DNA of 16,498 bases from B1 sp044370475 (GCA_044370475.1 JBILVK010000061.1:1-16498), one strand, 5' to 3'; shown: positions 1 to 8,259, counted from the first letter of the stretch. Program-made: numbers and translations. Notes: generated from the letters alone by a model not told the origin.

Positions 1-1
1 T

Positions 2-1102
2 GGTGGCGAAACCCCTATTATGGACGGCAGTTCTCAGTTTTTTATGAAAGCTTTGAAAGAAGCAGGCATTTGTGATTTGGAAACTGAACGTGAGTATTTT
101 AGCATCCCACAAAACATCTATTATACAGAAGACGACCGCAATGTGGAGATGATTGCTATGCCTCTAGACGATTATCGTTTAACGGTGATGGTAGATTACA
201 ATTCGCCCGTTTTAGGCTCGCAACACGCCTCTATAACAAGCTTAAAAGAATTTGAAACAGACATAGCCAGTTGCCGTACTTTTTGTTTCTTACACGAGTT
301 AGAATTATTATACAATAACGGTTTGATCCGAGGCGGAGATTTAAACAATGCCATCGTAATTGTTGACCGTGTTATTGAAGACAGTGAGCTTGATCATTTG
401 GCAAAAATGTTCAATAAACCAAAAGTTGAGGTAAGGAAGGAAGGCATTATGAACAACGTAGAATTGCGTTTTCACAATGAACCTGCCAGACATAAACTAT
501 TGGATTTAATAGGAGATTTAGCCCTAATAGGCGTGCCAATCAAGGCACAGATTATGGCTGCTCGTCCGGGACACGCCGCAAATGTTGCTTTTGGTAAAAA
601 GATTAAAGCCTTAATCAAAAAAACACGCGGTACAGTAAGAGTTCCTAAATACGATCCCAATAAACCACCCCTCTATACTTCGGTTGATGTAGAGAAAATG
701 TTGCCACACCGCTTTCCATTTTTGATGGTAGATAAGGTTTTGGATATGGGTCAGAACCACATTATAGGTATAAAGAATGTAACCTTTAACGAGCCATTCT
801 TTCAAGGCCATTTTCCTGGCAATCCTGTGATGCCTGGAGTGTTGATTATAGAAGCCATGGCCCAATGTGGTGGTGTTTTGATATTATCTAAGGTAGAAGA
901 CCCAGAAAACTACAATACCTATTTTATGAAAATTGACAATGCCAAGTTTAAAGAGAAAGTGGTACCAGGTGATACACTTATTTTTAGGTTGGATTTGATA
1001 GGTCCAATTCGCCGTGGAATTTGTGTGATGAAAGGCAGTGCCTTTGTGGGCGAAAAATTGGTAGCAGAAGCAGATTTAATGGCACAAGTTGTAAAGGGAT
1101 AA
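2..1102 (+). CDS. lpxC-fabZ: Bifunctional LpxC-FabZ: UDP-3-O-acyl-GlcNAc deacetylase / 3-hydroxyacyl-ACP dehydratase (5' end missing)
   Basis: The open frame enters from the left edge, so the N-terminal half of LpxC is outside the window. The LpxC part deacetylates UDP-3-O-acyl-GlcNAc, the committed step of lipid A synthesis. Counting from the Met at base 20, RHKLLD (H158, D162) matches the zinc-ligand motif and RPGHAAN (H185) the catalytic-histidine motif. After a linker at about residues 200-220 comes a complete FabZ hotdog domain: the MLPHRFPFLMVD motif near 227-238, then FQGHFPGNPVMPG with catalytic H264, and E278 in the central helix. FabZ dehydrates 3-hydroxyacyl-ACP, which competes for the acyl donors used by lipid A enzymes. 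Fusion of the two is typical of Bacteroidota. It ends 6 bp before lpxA, so the two are almost certainly cotranscribed. The identity is firm; only the true start is unknown. Confidence 0.96.
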   Translation, partial: GGETPIMDGSSQFFMKALKEAGICDLETEREYFSIPQNIYYTEDDRNVEMIAMPLDDYRLTVMVDYNSPVLGSQHASITSLKEFETDIASCRTFCFLHELELLYNNGLIRGGDLNNAIVIVDRVIEDSELDHLAKMFNKPKVEVRKEGIMNNVELRFHNEPARHKLLDLIGDLALIGVPIKAQIMAARPGHAANVAFGKKIKALIKKTRGTVRVPKYDPNKPPLYTSVDVEKMLPHRFPFLMVDKVLDMGQNHIIGIKNVTFNEPFFQGHFPGNPVMPGVLIIEAMAQCGGVLILSKVEDPENYNTYFMKIDNAKFKEKVVPGDTLIFRLDLIGPIRRGICVMKGSAFVGEKLVAEADLMAQVVKG

Positions 1103-1108
1103 TTAGAG

Positions 1109-1894
1109 ATGACAATACATAGTTTAGCAAGTGTACATGCAAGTGCCAAAATAGCCGAGAATGTAACCATAGATCCTTTTACCATGATACACCAAGATGT
1201 GGAAATTGGCGAAGGAACTTGGATAGGAAGTAATGTAACAATTTACCCGGGTGCTAGAATTGGCAAGCATTGCCGCATTTTTCCAGGGGCTGTTATTTCG
1301 GCCATACCACAAGATTTGAAATTTGATGGAGAGGAGACTTTGGCCATTATTGGCGACCATACCACCATTAGAGAATGTGTTACCATTAACAGAGGAACCA
1401 AGGATAAATTTAAGACCGAAATAGGCAGCAATTGCTTGGTGATGGCTTATAGTCATTTGGCACACGATTGTATTGTTGGTAACCATGTAATTATTGCCAA
1501 TGGGGTGCAAGCGGCAGGACATGTTACCATACAAGATTACGCGCGTATTGGAGGATTATCTGCTATTCATCAATTTGGATTGGTTGGCAGAAATGTGATG
1601 ATAGAAGGTGGAAGTATGGTTAGTAAAGATGTCCCACCTTTTATTAAGGCAGGCAGGTATCCATTAACCTATGAAGGAGTAAATGCGGTTGGTTTGCGCA
1701 GAGGTGGATTTAGCAATGAAAAGATCAATGAGATTCAGGATATCTACCGTATATTATTTGTGCACCATAGGAATTTAAGCAAGGCATTGGAGATTGTGGA
1801 GGTGGAAGTTCCTGTTTCTTTGGAGCGCGATGAGATATTGGCCTTTATAAGGGGCTCTGAGCGTGGGGTATTAAAAGGATTCAATGGTAAGTAA
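1109..1894 (+). CDS. lpxA: LpxA, acyl-ACP--UDP-N-acetylglucosamine O-acyltransferase
   Basis: This is the first enzyme of lipid A synthesis, transferring a 3-hydroxyacyl chain from ACP to the 3-OH of UDP-GlcNAc in the cytoplasm. The 261 residues match the usual family length. Residues about 1-185 carry imperfect hexapeptide repeats with the [I/V]G periodicity of a left-handed beta helix, and the rest is the helical C-terminal domain. HLAHDC places the catalytic base at H119, equivalent to E. coli H125. By my alignment the residue at the E. coli Gly173 'hydrocarbon ruler' position is Gly167, which would allow a long acyl chain (inference). The ATG lies 6 bp after the fabZ stop. It supplies the substrate for the deacetylase encoded just upstream. 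Confidence 0.97.
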   Translation: MTIHSLASVHASAKIAENVTIDPFTMIHQDVEIGEGTWIGSNVTIYPGARIGKHCRIFPGAVISAIPQDLKFDGEETLAIIGDHTTIRECVTINRGTKDKFKTEIGSNCLVMAYSHLAHDCIVGNHVIIANGVQAAGHVTIQDYARIGGLSAIHQFGLVGRNVMIEGGSMVSKDVPPFIKAGRYPLTYEGVNAVGLRRGGFSNEKINEIQDIYRILFVHHRNLSKALEIVEVEVPVSLERDEILAFIRGSERGVLKGFNGK

Positions 1895-1900
1895 TCTGGC

Positions 1901-2524
1901 TTGAAAATAACACTGGCCAATATCGGAAAAAAGTTTAACCGTCAATGGATATTTAAAGGCATTGATTGGGAGTTTAACAAGAACGAAACGGTTGCTTTGG
2001 TGGGCAATAATGGATCGGGTAAATCTACTTTGTTGCAGATTATTTACAATTTCCAAACGTATTCAAAAGGCAGCATTGAGTATACTTGGGAGGGCAAAAT
2101 ATTAAAGGAAGAGGAATTGGTGGGTAAGGTTTCCTTGGCAGCTCCCTATTTGGAATTGTTAGAAGACTTCACCTTGATGGAGATGCTTACTTTTCATTTC
2201 AACATGGTATCGGTTCAGCCCGAAATAACATTGGCTTCTATGGTGGAAGCTTGTGGCTTAGGCGGACAAGAAAAAAAACCTGTAAAATACTTCTCTTCTG
2301 GCATGAAACAACGCCTCAAATTGGTGATGGCCATTTATGCCAATACCCCTTTATTATTGCTGGATGAGCCCTGTTCAAATTTAGATGAACAAGGGATAAA
2401 ATGGTACCGAGATTTGATGAAGACGCAATTGGGCAAGCGCACCATTTTGATTGCGAGTAATCAAGGTTTTGAGTATGATTTCTGCGATGCAGAATTGTCC
2501 TTATTAAAATATAAAAGCAAGTAA
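1901..2524 (+). CDS. Stand-alone ABC transporter ATP-binding protein
   Basis: A 207-residue soluble nucleotide-binding domain with no membrane segment. Walker A is GNNGSGKS at 35-42, the signature is a variant SSGMKQR at 132-138, and Walker B is LLLLDEP at 151-157 with a D-loop after it. Two normally conserved switch residues are not visible: the Q-loop region reads SLAAPYLELLEDFT (79-91), with no Gln where one is expected, and the H-loop histidine is replaced by Asn in IASNQ (N187). The start is TTG. The lpxA TAA lies in the same frame two codons upstream, and any later start would remove the first strand before Walker A. It is tightly linked to lpxA and probably cotranscribed. Its membrane partner is not in the window, so the substrate is unknown. 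A role in envelope lipid export is only a guess from context. Confidence 0.85.
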   Translation: MKITLANIGKKFNRQWIFKGIDWEFNKNETVALVGNNGSGKSTLLQIIYNFQTYSKGSIEYTWEGKILKEEELVGKVSLAAPYLELLEDFTLMEMLTFHFNMVSVQPEITLASMVEACGLGGQEKKPVKYFSSGMKQRLKLVMAIYANTPLLLLDEPCSNLDEQGIKWYRDLMKTQLGKRTILIASNQGFEYDFCDAELSLLKYKSK

Positions 2525-2526
2525 TT

Positions 2527-3639
2527 TTAACTGTTTTCTTGGGCCAGTTTAAGGATATGCGTGGCTGCTAATTGTTGCGCATCTGCGCTGGCAAAAAGTG
2601 CAAACAATTCTTGGTAGCTTTTGAATAATGCCTCGCGTTTATTGCCTCCAGGGAGTATGGCTTCAAATTCTTTTTGAAGGTTTTCTTGGGTATAATTGTT
2701 TTGAATAAGTTCCTTAACAGCCTCTCTGTTGAGGTTTAAATTTACCAAGGATGCGTATTTAACTTTTACCACCAAATCTGCTATAAAATAGGTAAGCGGA
2801 TGGGCTGCATAGGCACATACATGAGGGATATTCATAAAAGCGGTTTCTAGAGAAGCGGTGCCGCTACATACTACTGCCGCATCACTGTTGGCCAATATTT
2901 CTCTTGTTACCCCAAACAAAATGGTGCTATTTGGAATAAGAAATGGCTTGTAGAATTCTTTGTTTAAACCCGGTGAGCCAGCAGTTACAAATTGGTATTG
3001 CGGATAGTGTTTAGAAAGCTCTAACATGTTTGGTAACATGCGCTTTATTTCCTGCTTTCTACTACCTGGTAAAAGCGCTATAATTGGCTTATCGCCTAAT
3101 TGGTTTTTGGCTTTGAATTGCGGGTCCTTTTGGTGGTTTTGGGTTTGGGTAAAAAGCGGGTTGCCCACATAATGTGCATTTACTTTCCACTTCTTAAAAT
3201 AGTTTATTTCGAAAGGGAAAATGAGTAGGAGAAGGTCGACGTAGGCCTCTAATTTTTTACCACGTTTTTCATTCCAAGCCCAAATTTTAGGGGCAATAAA
3301 ATAGCAAGTTTTGATACCTTTTAACTTGGCGGCTTTGGCCATGCGCATGTTAAAGCCAGGATAATCTATGAGGATTAAAACATCGGGAGCAAACTGTGTA
3401 AATTGCTGTTCACACAGTTTGAGGTTGTTCTGAATGCTTCTAATATTCATGAGTACCTCCACAAAACCCATGATATTGCTATCACGATAATGCTTCAGGA
3501 GTTTCCCTCCAACGGCCTGCATTAAATCGCCACCCCAAAACTGAAACTCAGCTTTTGGGTCTTTGGCAAGAATGCCCTCCATAAGACTTGCCCCCAGCAT
3601 ATCGCCGCTGGCTTCACCTGCAATTAAAAAGTACTTCAC
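2527..3639 (-). CDS. lpxB: LpxB, lipid-A-disaccharide synthase
   Basis: LpxB is a GT19 glycosyltransferase that condenses lipid X with UDP-2,3-diacylglucosamine to give the lipid A disaccharide at the inner face of the inner membrane. Length is 370 residues, normal for the family. The N-terminal GEASGDMLGA motif is at 8-17, APKIWAWNEKR is at 116-126, HYVGNP is at 156-161, LLPGSRKQEI is at 189-198, and the sugar-nucleotide site SGTASLETA is at 259-267. The gene faces the lpxA/ABC operon with only 2 bp between stop codons, so it belongs to the same lipid A cluster but has its own promoter. That promoter must lie in the 240-bp region shared with glgA. I found no convincing -7 box on that strand. 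Confidence 0.96.
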   Translation of the reverse strand: MKYFLIAGEASGDMLGASLMEGILAKDPKAEFQFWGGDLMQAVGGKLLKHYRDSNIMGFVEVLMNIRSIQNNLKLCEQQFTQFAPDVLILIDYPGFNMRMAKAAKLKGIKTCYFIAPKIWAWNEKRGKKLEAYVDLLLLIFPFEINYFKKWKVNAHYVGNPLFTQTQNHQKDPQFKAKNQLGDKPIIALLPGSRKQEIKRMLPNMLELSKHYPQYQFVTAGSPGLNKEFYKPFLIPNSTILFGVTREILANSDAAVVCSGTASLETAFMNIPHVCAYAAHPLTYFIADLVVKVKYASLVNLNLNREAVKELIQNNYTQENLQKEFEAILPGGNKREALFKSYQELFALFASADAQQLAATHILKLAQENS

Positions 3640-3760
3640 TTGATGCTGTTATTACCTGCGAATATAGCCACAATTTTATGCTAGCAAAATTTTGCTTTTT
3701 GGTCAGCATTTAGGGTGAGCAATTAAATTCCGTAATTTAAAATTCAATTGTACCCAAAAA

Positions 3761-3768
3761 TATTTTTG
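3761..3768 (+). promoter_or_regulatory. Candidate -7 box (TATTTTTG) of the glgA promoter
   Basis: TATTTTTG fits the Bacteroidota -7 consensus TAnnTTTG exactly. It would start transcription near 3775 and give glgA a 5' leader of roughly 105 nt. No good TTG -33 element sits at the usual spacing, and the region is AT-rich, so a chance match is possible. The 240 bases 3640-3879 between lpxB and glgA contain no gene I can support. Besides this box they hold the near-palindrome at 3801-3820. Confidence 0.35.
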
Positions 3769-3800
3769 AACCTTTAGCAGCTTAAATCTTGCATTATGCT

Positions 3801-3820
3801 TTGGTTCGAACCGAAAAAAT
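3801..3820 (+). repeat. Near-palindrome element TTGGTTCGAACCGAA plus A-tract, upstream of glgA
   Basis: The sequence TTGGTTCGAACCGAA is followed by AAAAT. Its complement, TTCGGTTCGAACCAA, differs only at the two central bases from the repeat seen at 4723 and 12710. The arms TTGGT and ACC(G)AA can pair. It lies 64 bp upstream of the glgA ATG, inside the leader if the proposed -7 box is right. No T-run follows on either strand, so it is not a standard intrinsic terminator. It may be an operator or part of an interspersed repeat family. Confidence 0.5.
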
Positions 3821-3879
3821 AAAAGAAGTCTTGCAAGGCAGTTTGGAATTGCTAATTTGCAGGATAAACTTTATAGGCT

Positions 3880-5286
3880 ATGTATTCCATTGTTCATTTA
3901 GCGGCCGAGTGTTACCCTATTGCAAAGGTGGGCGGACTAGGCGATGTTGTTGGTGCGCTGCCCAAATATTTAAATAAGGCGGGTAAGAAAAGTTGTGTGG
4001 TAATGCCGCGTTACAACAACAAATGGAACTACGATCACCCCAGTGAGTCTGTGTTTGAGGCTAGTTTTGGCAATGAGAATTACCACATAAATTTCCATGT
4101 TGTTAAGCCCGTAAACAGTGGTTTAGACTTTGATGTTTATTTTATAGATATACCTTATTTGTTGTTTAGAGAGGGTGTTTATGGGTACCACGACGATCAT
4201 TTGCGCTTTATTTATTTTCAACAGGCGGCCTTGCATTGGCTGCAATCTTGGGACATAAAACCAGAGTTAGTGCATTGCCATGATTACCATACAGGCTTGA
4301 TTCCTTTTATGATGAATCATTGTTATGATTTTGCGCAGTTGGCGGGTATTAAAACGGTTTTTACCATACACAATGGCTTATATGCGGGTTCTTTTCCGCA
4401 CCACGAAGTGCGTTTCTTGCCCCATTTTCCCAGAGAAGCTGGTGGCTTGCTAGATTGGGACCAACAAATTTGTCCGCTTGCCACAGGCATCAAATGCAGC
4501 AATAAAGTGACCACCGTTTCTGAAGGGTATTTAGACGAATTAAAGTTTACACCTAATGCCTATAATTGGTTGTACAATGAGTATGCTTTTAAGAGCAAAG
4601 GCATTGTGAACGGAATTGATACAGAACTCTGGAACCCTAGTACTGACAGCTATTTGGAGATATTGCTAAAAAAGGATTTAGCTAAGTTTAAGCAGAAGAA
4701 TAAAGAAGCAATTTGCCAAAAATTCGGTCTGAACCAAGCACTGCCGCTGGTGGTTTTTATTGGTAGGTTGAACCAAGAAAAAGGAGGCGAAATTCTGGTG
4801 CCGGGCATTGGTGAATTTGTGCATCAAAACAAAGAAATGAACTTCCTTATCTTGGGTTCTGGTAACGGATTTATTGAAGACCAGATAAGGCATATTTCTG
4901 CCACCTTTCCGGGGAATATTGCCAACTATATTGGATACAATGAAGGCTTGGCGCATCAACTTTATGCTGCTTCCGATTTTTTAATGATGCCTTCTTTGGT
5001 AGAGCCTTGCGGACTCAATCAATTTTATGCCCTAAGGTATGGAAGTTTGCCTATTGTGAGGAGTACAGGTGGGTTAAAAGATACTGTAGTTGATTTTGGC
5101 GATGAAGGAGGTTATGGCATACGGTTTAATGAGCCCAGTGCCAGTGATATTGTGATGAGTTTGTACAGGGCATTGAATTTGTACAAAGATTCCACTAAAT
5201 TAGAGGCTGTAAGAAATATTGCTGTCCATCTCGATTTTTCGTGGGACAAGGCGGTGCAAAATTATTTAGAAATTTATAAAGTATAG
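3880..5286 (+). CDS. glgA: Glycogen synthase (GT5 family)
   Basis: Glycogen synthase extends alpha-1,4-glucan chains using ADP-glucose in the cytoplasm. At 468 residues it matches bacterial GlgA. The N-terminal KVGGLGDVVGALPK motif (16-29) is the ADP-glucose binding loop. A second Rossmann domain starts near residue 288 at VVFIGRLNQEKG. The C-terminal motif EPCGLNQFYALRYG begins at the catalytic-site Glu E375, and STGGLKDTV follows. The start is well placed because the conserved beta strand YSIVHLAAE follows the ATG directly. The stop is 3 bp before glgC, so synthase and substrate-making enzyme form one operon. Branching enzyme and phosphorylase genes are not in the window. Confidence 0.96.
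   Translation: MYSIVHLAAECYPIAKVGGLGDVVGALPKYLNKAGKKSCVVMPRYNNKWNYDHPSESVFEASFGNENYHINFHVVKPVNSGLDFDVYFIDIPYLLFREGVYGYHDDHLRFIYFQQAALHWLQSWDIKPELVHCHDYHTGLIPFMMNHCYDFAQLAGIKTVFTIHNGLYAGSFPHHEVRFLPHFPREAGGLLDWDQQICPLATGIKCSNKVTTVSEGYLDELKFTPNAYNWLYNEYAFKSKGIVNGIDTELWNPSTDSYLEILLKKDLAKFKQKNKEAICQKFGLNQALPLVVFIGRLNQEKGGEILVPGIGEFVHQNKEMNFLILGSGNGFIEDQIRHISATFPGNIANYIGYNEGLAHQLYAASDFLMMPSLVEPCGLNQFYALRYGSLPIVRSTGGLKDTVVDFGDEGGYGIRFNEPSASDIVMSLYRALNLYKDSTKLEAVRNIAVHLDFSWDKAVQNYLEIYKV
4723..4737 (+). repeat. Copy of the 15-bp near-palindrome TTCGGTCTGAACCAA (inside glgA)
   Basis: Exact copy of the 15-mer also found intergenically at 12710-12724. Here it encodes FGLNQ in glgA (the last codon is completed by the next base). 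A 14-base core also recurs at 15010-15023 in a different reading frame, so shared amino-acid sequence does not explain all the copies. Confidence 0.5.
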
Positions 5287-5289
5287 TTT

Positions 5290-6582
5290 ATGGATGTTTT
5301 ACTAAAGACAGTATGTCTCATTTTAGGCGGAGGTGCAGGCTCAAGGTTATACCCACTTACTTCTATTAGAAGCAAGCCCGCTGTACCTATTGCAGGCAAG
5401 TATAGGCTTATAGATATTCCTATTTCCAATTGCTTGCATTCTGATATCAGAAGAATTTTTGTGGTTACACAATACAATTCTAGATCGTTGAATGCGCATA
5501 TCAAAAACACCTATCACTTTGATCACTTTTCGCAAGCCTTTGTTGATATTTTAGCTGCAGAACAAAGACCTGGCAGCGAGCAATGGTTTCAAGGAACTGC
5601 CGATGCTGTAAAGCAATCTATTACCCATTTAGAGGGTCACGATCATGAGTATATTTTAATATTAAGTGGTGATCAATTGTACCAAATGGACTTGCGTGAT
5701 TTTGTGAAAAAGCATGCAGAAAGTGGCGCAGAAATTAGCATTGCTACGCTACCTGTAGATAAAAATGATGCACCTGGTTTTGGTATCATGAAGGTTAATG
5801 AAGATGGTTTTATTCATGAGTTTGTAGAGAAGCCTAAAACAGCAGAATTAGATAAATGGGTTTCGCCTGTTGGTCCAGAAGAAAAGGCACAAGGCAAAGA
5901 ATATTTGGCGTCTATGGGCATTTATGTTTTTAACAAAGCTTCGCTTAATCGCATGTTTTTGGAGAACCCACATCACAACGATTTTGGGAAGGAGATTATT
6001 CCAAGTGCCATAACACAAGGCATGAAGGTGAAAGGTTATTCTTATAATGGCTATTGGACAGATATTGGAACCATACGCAGTTATTTTGATGCCAATTTAG
6101 ATTTGGCGCAAGATGTACCCAACTTTAATTTGTTTGATAATAATCGATTTATCTATACCCGTGCGCGTATGCTGCCGCCCACCAAGTTTAGTGGGGAAAC
6201 TTTGGTAAAAGATTCTGTTATTTCTGAAGGCTGCATTATACACGCAAAAGAAATTGTGCATTGCATCATTGGTAATCGCGCCCGCATTGGTTCAGGCAGT
6301 ATCTTAAAACATTGTGTTACGTTTGGGAATGATTATTACGAAACGCACTTTCAATTAGAAAATCCAAGTCACAATATTGTGATGGGAATAGGGGAGGATT
6401 GCCATTTAGAAAATTGTATTGTAGATAAAGATGTGCGTATTGGAAATAATGTGAAAATTGTTGGGGATGTGGACATGCCAGATAGCGAAACGGAGCAATA
6501 TTGCGTGCGCGATGGCATTGTAATTATTAAAAAAGGGGCCATCATTCTTGCAAATACCCAGGTGGTTTTAAATGCAGGGTAA
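5290..6582 (+). CDS. glgC: Glucose-1-phosphate adenylyltransferase (ADP-glucose pyrophosphorylase)
   Basis: This enzyme makes ADP-glucose from ATP and glucose-1-phosphate, the regulated step of glycogen synthesis. The nucleotidyltransferase signature GGGAGSRLYPLT is at 13-24, followed by KPAVPIAGKYRLIDIP (29-44). GTADAV is at 102-107 and LSGDQLYQMD, holding the expected active-site Asp D128, is at 125-134. The C-terminal third has left-handed beta-helix hexapeptides and ends CVRDGIVIIKKGAI. The N-terminal wording and this ending resemble the cyanobacterial/plant type more than the enterobacterial one, from memory of those families. Length is 430, as expected for that type. It follows glgA by 3 bp. 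I see no clear terminator in the 85 bp before the next gene. Confidence 0.95.
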   Translation: MDVLLKTVCLILGGGAGSRLYPLTSIRSKPAVPIAGKYRLIDIPISNCLHSDIRRIFVVTQYNSRSLNAHIKNTYHFDHFSQAFVDILAAEQRPGSEQWFQGTADAVKQSITHLEGHDHEYILILSGDQLYQMDLRDFVKKHAESGAEISIATLPVDKNDAPGFGIMKVNEDGFIHEFVEKPKTAELDKWVSPVGPEEKAQGKEYLASMGIYVFNKASLNRMFLENPHHNDFGKEIIPSAITQGMKVKGYSYNGYWTDIGTIRSYFDANLDLAQDVPNFNLFDNNRFIYTRARMLPPTKFSGETLVKDSVISEGCIIHAKEIVHCIIGNRARIGSGSILKHCVTFGNDYYETHFQLENPSHNIVMGIGEDCHLENCIVDKDVRIGNNVKIVGDVDMPDSETEQYCVRDGIVIIKKGAIILANTQVVLNAG

Positions 6583-6667
6583 TGTAATATTGGCTTGTGC
6601 ACACACGTTAATAGATTAAACTTTTAATCGCCGAATTTTTATATAACTTGCTATAAATAAATATATC

Positions 6668-7564
6668 ATGCCAGAATCACAAAAATCTAACCGCAGTACC
6701 TTAACCCTTTTATTGTTGTTGTTAATAACCTCATTAGGGGCAAATTTTTACCAATGGAAAAACCATTCTACCACCGTTGTGCAGCATGGTTCGGAAGTTG
6801 ACAGTTTAATGAACGCACGCATTGAGGTGGAGCGAGAGCTTACCAGTGTGGGAATGGAACTAGAGAAATACCGCGGCATTGCGGGTAATCTAGATACTTT
6901 GTTAAACGATGCCAACGATAAAATATCGGTTCAGGAAGCCAAAATTAGAAAGTTAATGGCAGGCGAAACCGACATGAAAAAACTCAACAACAAACTTAAA
7001 AGTGAGTTGGAAGAATTGCGCAAGTTACGCGATGAATACCTTGAGAAGATTGATGTGTTGATGGCCGAAAACCAAAAGTTAAAAGAGGATAACTCTAACT
7101 TAAATAGTCAGGTTAACAACTTAAATGAACAAAAGAATTTATTGGAAGGCAAGGTTGCTACCGCTTCTCAATTAAAAGTGGAGTATGTAAAGGTGGCTTC
7201 ATTTAAGAAACGTAGCAGTGGCAAATTTGTGGAGAGTGTTTTGGCCAAGCGTACCAACAAAATTGAATCGTGCTTTACTTTAATGGATAATAAGGTTGCA
7301 GGTTCTGGCGATAAGATGATTTATTTAGTAATTACAGCACCTAATGGCAAGGCTTTAATGGGTTTTACCAAAGCTCAATTTACAGATGTTGATGGCAATA
7401 CAATTGACGCTACTGCTAGTCAGAAAGTGGCTTATACAGGTGATAAGCAAGAAATGTGTTTATCTTTTGAAAACGATGATCGCATTTTAGAAGCGGGCAC
7501 TTATGCTATTCATGTGTATGCAGAGAATGTGTTGGTGCATTCTAGCAATTATATGTTGAAATAA
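6668..7564 (+). CDS. Inner-membrane-anchored coiled-coil protein, unknown function
   Basis: A 298-residue protein with a short polar N-terminus, one hydrophobic segment at about 11-29, then a long charged heptad-rich region at about 42-165 that should form a coiled coil. After it comes a compact C-terminal domain (about 168-298) with alternating beta-like segments and an IYLVITAPNGK motif. This is the layout of a protein anchored in the inner membrane with a periplasmic rod and globular head. I recall proteins of this shape being common in Bacteroidota and often labelled loosely as SMC-like or chromosome-partitioning, but it has no ATPase motif and the label is unsupported. It is 85 bp after glgC and ends at the strong terminator at 7653-7694. 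Whether it has its own promoter is unclear. Confidence 0.85.
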   Translation: MPESQKSNRSTLTLLLLLLITSLGANFYQWKNHSTTVVQHGSEVDSLMNARIEVERELTSVGMELEKYRGIAGNLDTLLNDANDKISVQEAKIRKLMAGETDMKKLNNKLKSELEELRKLRDEYLEKIDVLMAENQKLKEDNSNLNSQVNNLNEQKNLLEGKVATASQLKVEYVKVASFKKRSSGKFVESVLAKRTNKIESCFTLMDNKVAGSGDKMIYLVITAPNGKALMGFTKAQFTDVDGNTIDATASQKVAYTGDKQEMCLSFENDDRILEAGTYAIHVYAENVLVHSSNYMLK

Positions 7565-7652
7565 GGAAGTATTGAAACTGAAGCAAGTCGTTTAAACTTC
7601 CTTTAAAGCATTTAGTCAAGCTTTAGGAATAGTTTTTTACAAGGTTTTAAAT

Positions 7653-7694
7653 AAAAAAGAGGCTGCATTATTAGTTTAATGCAGCCTCTTTTTT
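7653..7694. terminator. Bidirectional intrinsic terminator
   Basis: A perfect 18-bp inverted repeat: AAAAAAGAGGCTGCATTA at 7653-7670 and its exact complement at 7677-7694, around a 6-base loop. The GC-rich stem core is flanked by A6 and T6, so it makes a hairpin plus U-run on both strands. It sits 88 bp after the coiled-coil gene and directly after the stop codon (7696-7698) of the convergent DinB-like gene, so it should end transcription from both sides. Confidence 0.92.
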
Positions 7695-7695
7695 A

Positions 7696-8220
7696 TTACT
7701 TACCAATGTATTTCTCTTCAATGGTATTGCGGTGGTGGATTTCGTGACCGCATAACATATATGGCAAAAAGCTAGTTCTCATTTGGGTGTCGTTTGCTGT
7801 GCCAATTTCATCCCACATTTCTTGGGTAAAGCTTTGAAATAACTCAATGGTACTGGCTCTTAACAAAGAAAATTCTTTTACAATGCCCAGTATTTTTCTG
7901 TCGTTGGCAGCGCTATTGCTGGCAAAAAAATTCTCGTCATATCCTGGCAATGACGTTTTGTCTTTTCTTGCAAAACGCAAAGCACGGTAGGCAAATACCC
8001 TTTCACCATCCATCAAATGAACCAATATTTCTAAGATGGTCCACTTGCCAGGTGCATAGCTAGTAAGCAAAGTTGCATCATCTAATGAAGTTACCAAATC
8101 AATGGTATCCATTAACTGCACTTGCAATTCACCTAAAATATCTTTGGTATCTGGCACCAATGAAATATAGCCCCATTGATATGGCGTGCATTCGCTCTCT
8201 TTTGGTTTGTTAATTATCAT
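7696..8220 (-). CDS. DinB-like (DinB_2 family) metal-dependent protein
   Basis: A 174-residue four-helix-bundle protein of the DinB/YfiT type. The sequence LVHLMDGE (H68) and the C-terminal GHEIHHRN (H159, with H163 four residues on) give the spaced His triad that binds a divalent metal in this family. PGKWTILEILVH is the typical first-helix motif. Members include bacillithiol transferases and damage-inducible proteins of unknown reaction, and nothing here identifies a substrate. It lies 39 bp downstream of the cupin gene in the same direction and probably shares its transcript, which ends at the adjoining terminator. Confidence 0.88.
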   Translation of the reverse strand: MIINKPKESECTPYQWGYISLVPDTKDILGELQVQLMDTIDLVTSLDDATLLTSYAPGKWTILEILVHLMDGERVFAYRALRFARKDKTSLPGYDENFFASNSAANDRKILGIVKEFSLLRASTIELFQSFTQEMWDEIGTANDTQMRTSFLPYMLCGHEIHHRNTIEEKYIGK

Positions 8221-8259
8221 TATTTTATATTTTTTATAATTGAAATTGTAAAGAATCTA

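Noticed and set aside
3789..3977. A 62-codon plus-strand open frame overlapping the start of glgA
   Set aside because: It overlaps glgA in another frame, shows no domain or composition like a protein, and covers the repeat element. glgA is unambiguous.
6614..6629. GATTAAACTTTTAATC inverted repeat after glgC as a terminator
   Set aside because: The stem is AT-only with a 2-base loop and no following U-run; it would not form a stable hairpin.
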